Below are positions 5,601 through 6,106 of a stretch of 6,106 bases of DNA, one piece after another; the stretch's first letter is position 1, and each line of letters starts with the position of its first letter. This stretch comes from Limnohabitans sp. (GTDB lineage Bacteria; Planctomycetota; Phycisphaerae; Phycisphaerales; SM1A02). The position numbers and the translations under genes are program-made. The notes under the pieces were generated by a model that was not told the origin of the DNA, did no database searches, and worked only from the letters and a program-made list of their open reading frames with translations. The stretch spans positions 1 to 6,106 of the forward strand of contig JASGCF010000207.1 of the NCBI GenBank assembly GCA_030054275.1, read 5' to 3'.

Positions 5601-6106
5601 ACGCATTTCTTGCTGTTGATTTGCCAGCACTCGTTGCACTGCTCCTTGCGATCATCGCCTGTGCAACGGTTGGAAACTGGCTGGTTTTACGGCGCGAATC
5701 ACTTGCTGCAGACGCGACTGCGCACGCAGTGCTGCCAGGTCTGGTTGGTGGCTATCTGGTCACAGGTACGCGATCACCATGGGCAATGCTCGCTGGTGCA
5801 CTCGTCGCTGGACTTCTCACGATTGTTCTCGCGCGCTTCGTCGTGCGTGCAACGCGCACTGGAGCAGCGACTGCGCTAGGCGTGGTGTGCACTGCGTTTT
5901 TCGCACTTGGCGTTGCGCTCCTCGAAACGCAAGGCGCGCGACAAGTTGATCTTGATCCATCGTGCGTGCTCTTTGGTTCGCTCGAAACACTCTTTGTTGC
6001 GACACGCGAAAGCGAATCATCACTTCTCGCGTGGGTGACAGCGCTTCCCCGTCCGATTTGGACACTGACTGCTGCCGCGATGCTTGCTGTTCTTGCGAGC
6101 GTGATC
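5597..6106 (+). CDS. mntD: second permease of the Mn-type ABC importer (ABC-3 family), partial
   Basis: The first 170 codons are present and the frame runs open off the right edge. ABC-3 signatures are present: LRRESLAADATAHAVLPGLVGGY (31-53) parallels the same region of MntC, and VDLDPSCVLFG (117-127) is a stretch I associate with the second permease of two-permease Mn systems. Hydrophobic segments lie near 9-30, 43-55, 62-84, 90-110 and 153-170. The ATG overlaps the mntC stop as ATGA, with GGAG (5585-5588) 8 nt upstream. Two different permease genes match the B. subtilis MntABCD plan, where they pair as a heterodimer, instead of the single homodimeric permease of ZnuB-type systems. Full permeases of this kind often run 280 residues or more, so a large part lies beyond the window. 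Confidence 0.9.
   Translation, partial: MNAFLAVDLPALVALLLAIIACATVGNWLVLRRESLAADATAHAVLPGLVGGYLVTGTRSPWAMLAGALVAGLLTIVLARFVVRATRTGAATALGVVCTAFFALGVALLETQGARQVDLDPSCVLFGSLETLFVATRESESSLLAWVTALPRPIWTLTAAAMLAVLASVI

Overview
The window is a GC-rich, densely packed bacterial segment with every recognisable gene on the + strand. It holds the 3' end of an unidentified gene, an acetyl-CoA synthetase gene (acs), and a manganese-type metal uptake locus: regulator mntR, then mntA, mntB, mntC and the first 170 codons of mntD. The lipoprotein signal on MntA and the bacterial-type Acs fit a Gram-negative-like bacterium. The two-permease MntABCD layout beside an E. coli-like MntR would suit a planctomycete or related lineage, but that placement is a guess from gene organisation, not shown by the sequence.

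Layout. Positions 2-187: tail of a gene cut by the left edge, containing five tandem 12-bp units that read as QRLR tetrapeptides. Positions 188-338: a non-coding gap. Positions 339-2369: acs, with all expected catalytic motifs. Positions 2366-2890: mntR, overlapping the acs stop codon by 4 bp. Positions 2891-2995: a regulatory gap holding two perfect, directly abutting 16-bp palindromes (TGTAGC-N4-GCTACA) just before mntA. Positions 2996-4000: mntA (metal-binding lipoprotein). Positions 3997-4749: mntB (ATPase), apparently starting at CTG. Positions 4746-5600 and 5597-6106 (cut by the right edge): permeases mntC and mntD.

How it works together. MntA captures the metal outside the inner membrane, MntC and MntD form the channel, and MntB drives transport with ATP. 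MntR keeps all six manganese-ligand positions of its family. The palindromes share the TAGC-N4-GCTA core of enterobacterial MntR boxes, so MntR bound to Mn(II) most likely shuts off mntABCD when the metal is plentiful. No such box is visible before acs or mntR, so the regulator seems to be made with Acs rather than with the transporter it controls.

Most notable: the gapless pair of MntR-like operators only 5 nt from the mntA start codon, which suggests operator, promoter and a leaderless start packed together; the probable CTG start of mntB, backed by a GGAGG and by the same NTGA overlap seen at three other junctions; translational coupling of a metal regulator to acs; and the QRLR repeat tail. 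No RNA genes, mobile elements, CRISPR arrays or clear intrinsic terminators were seen.
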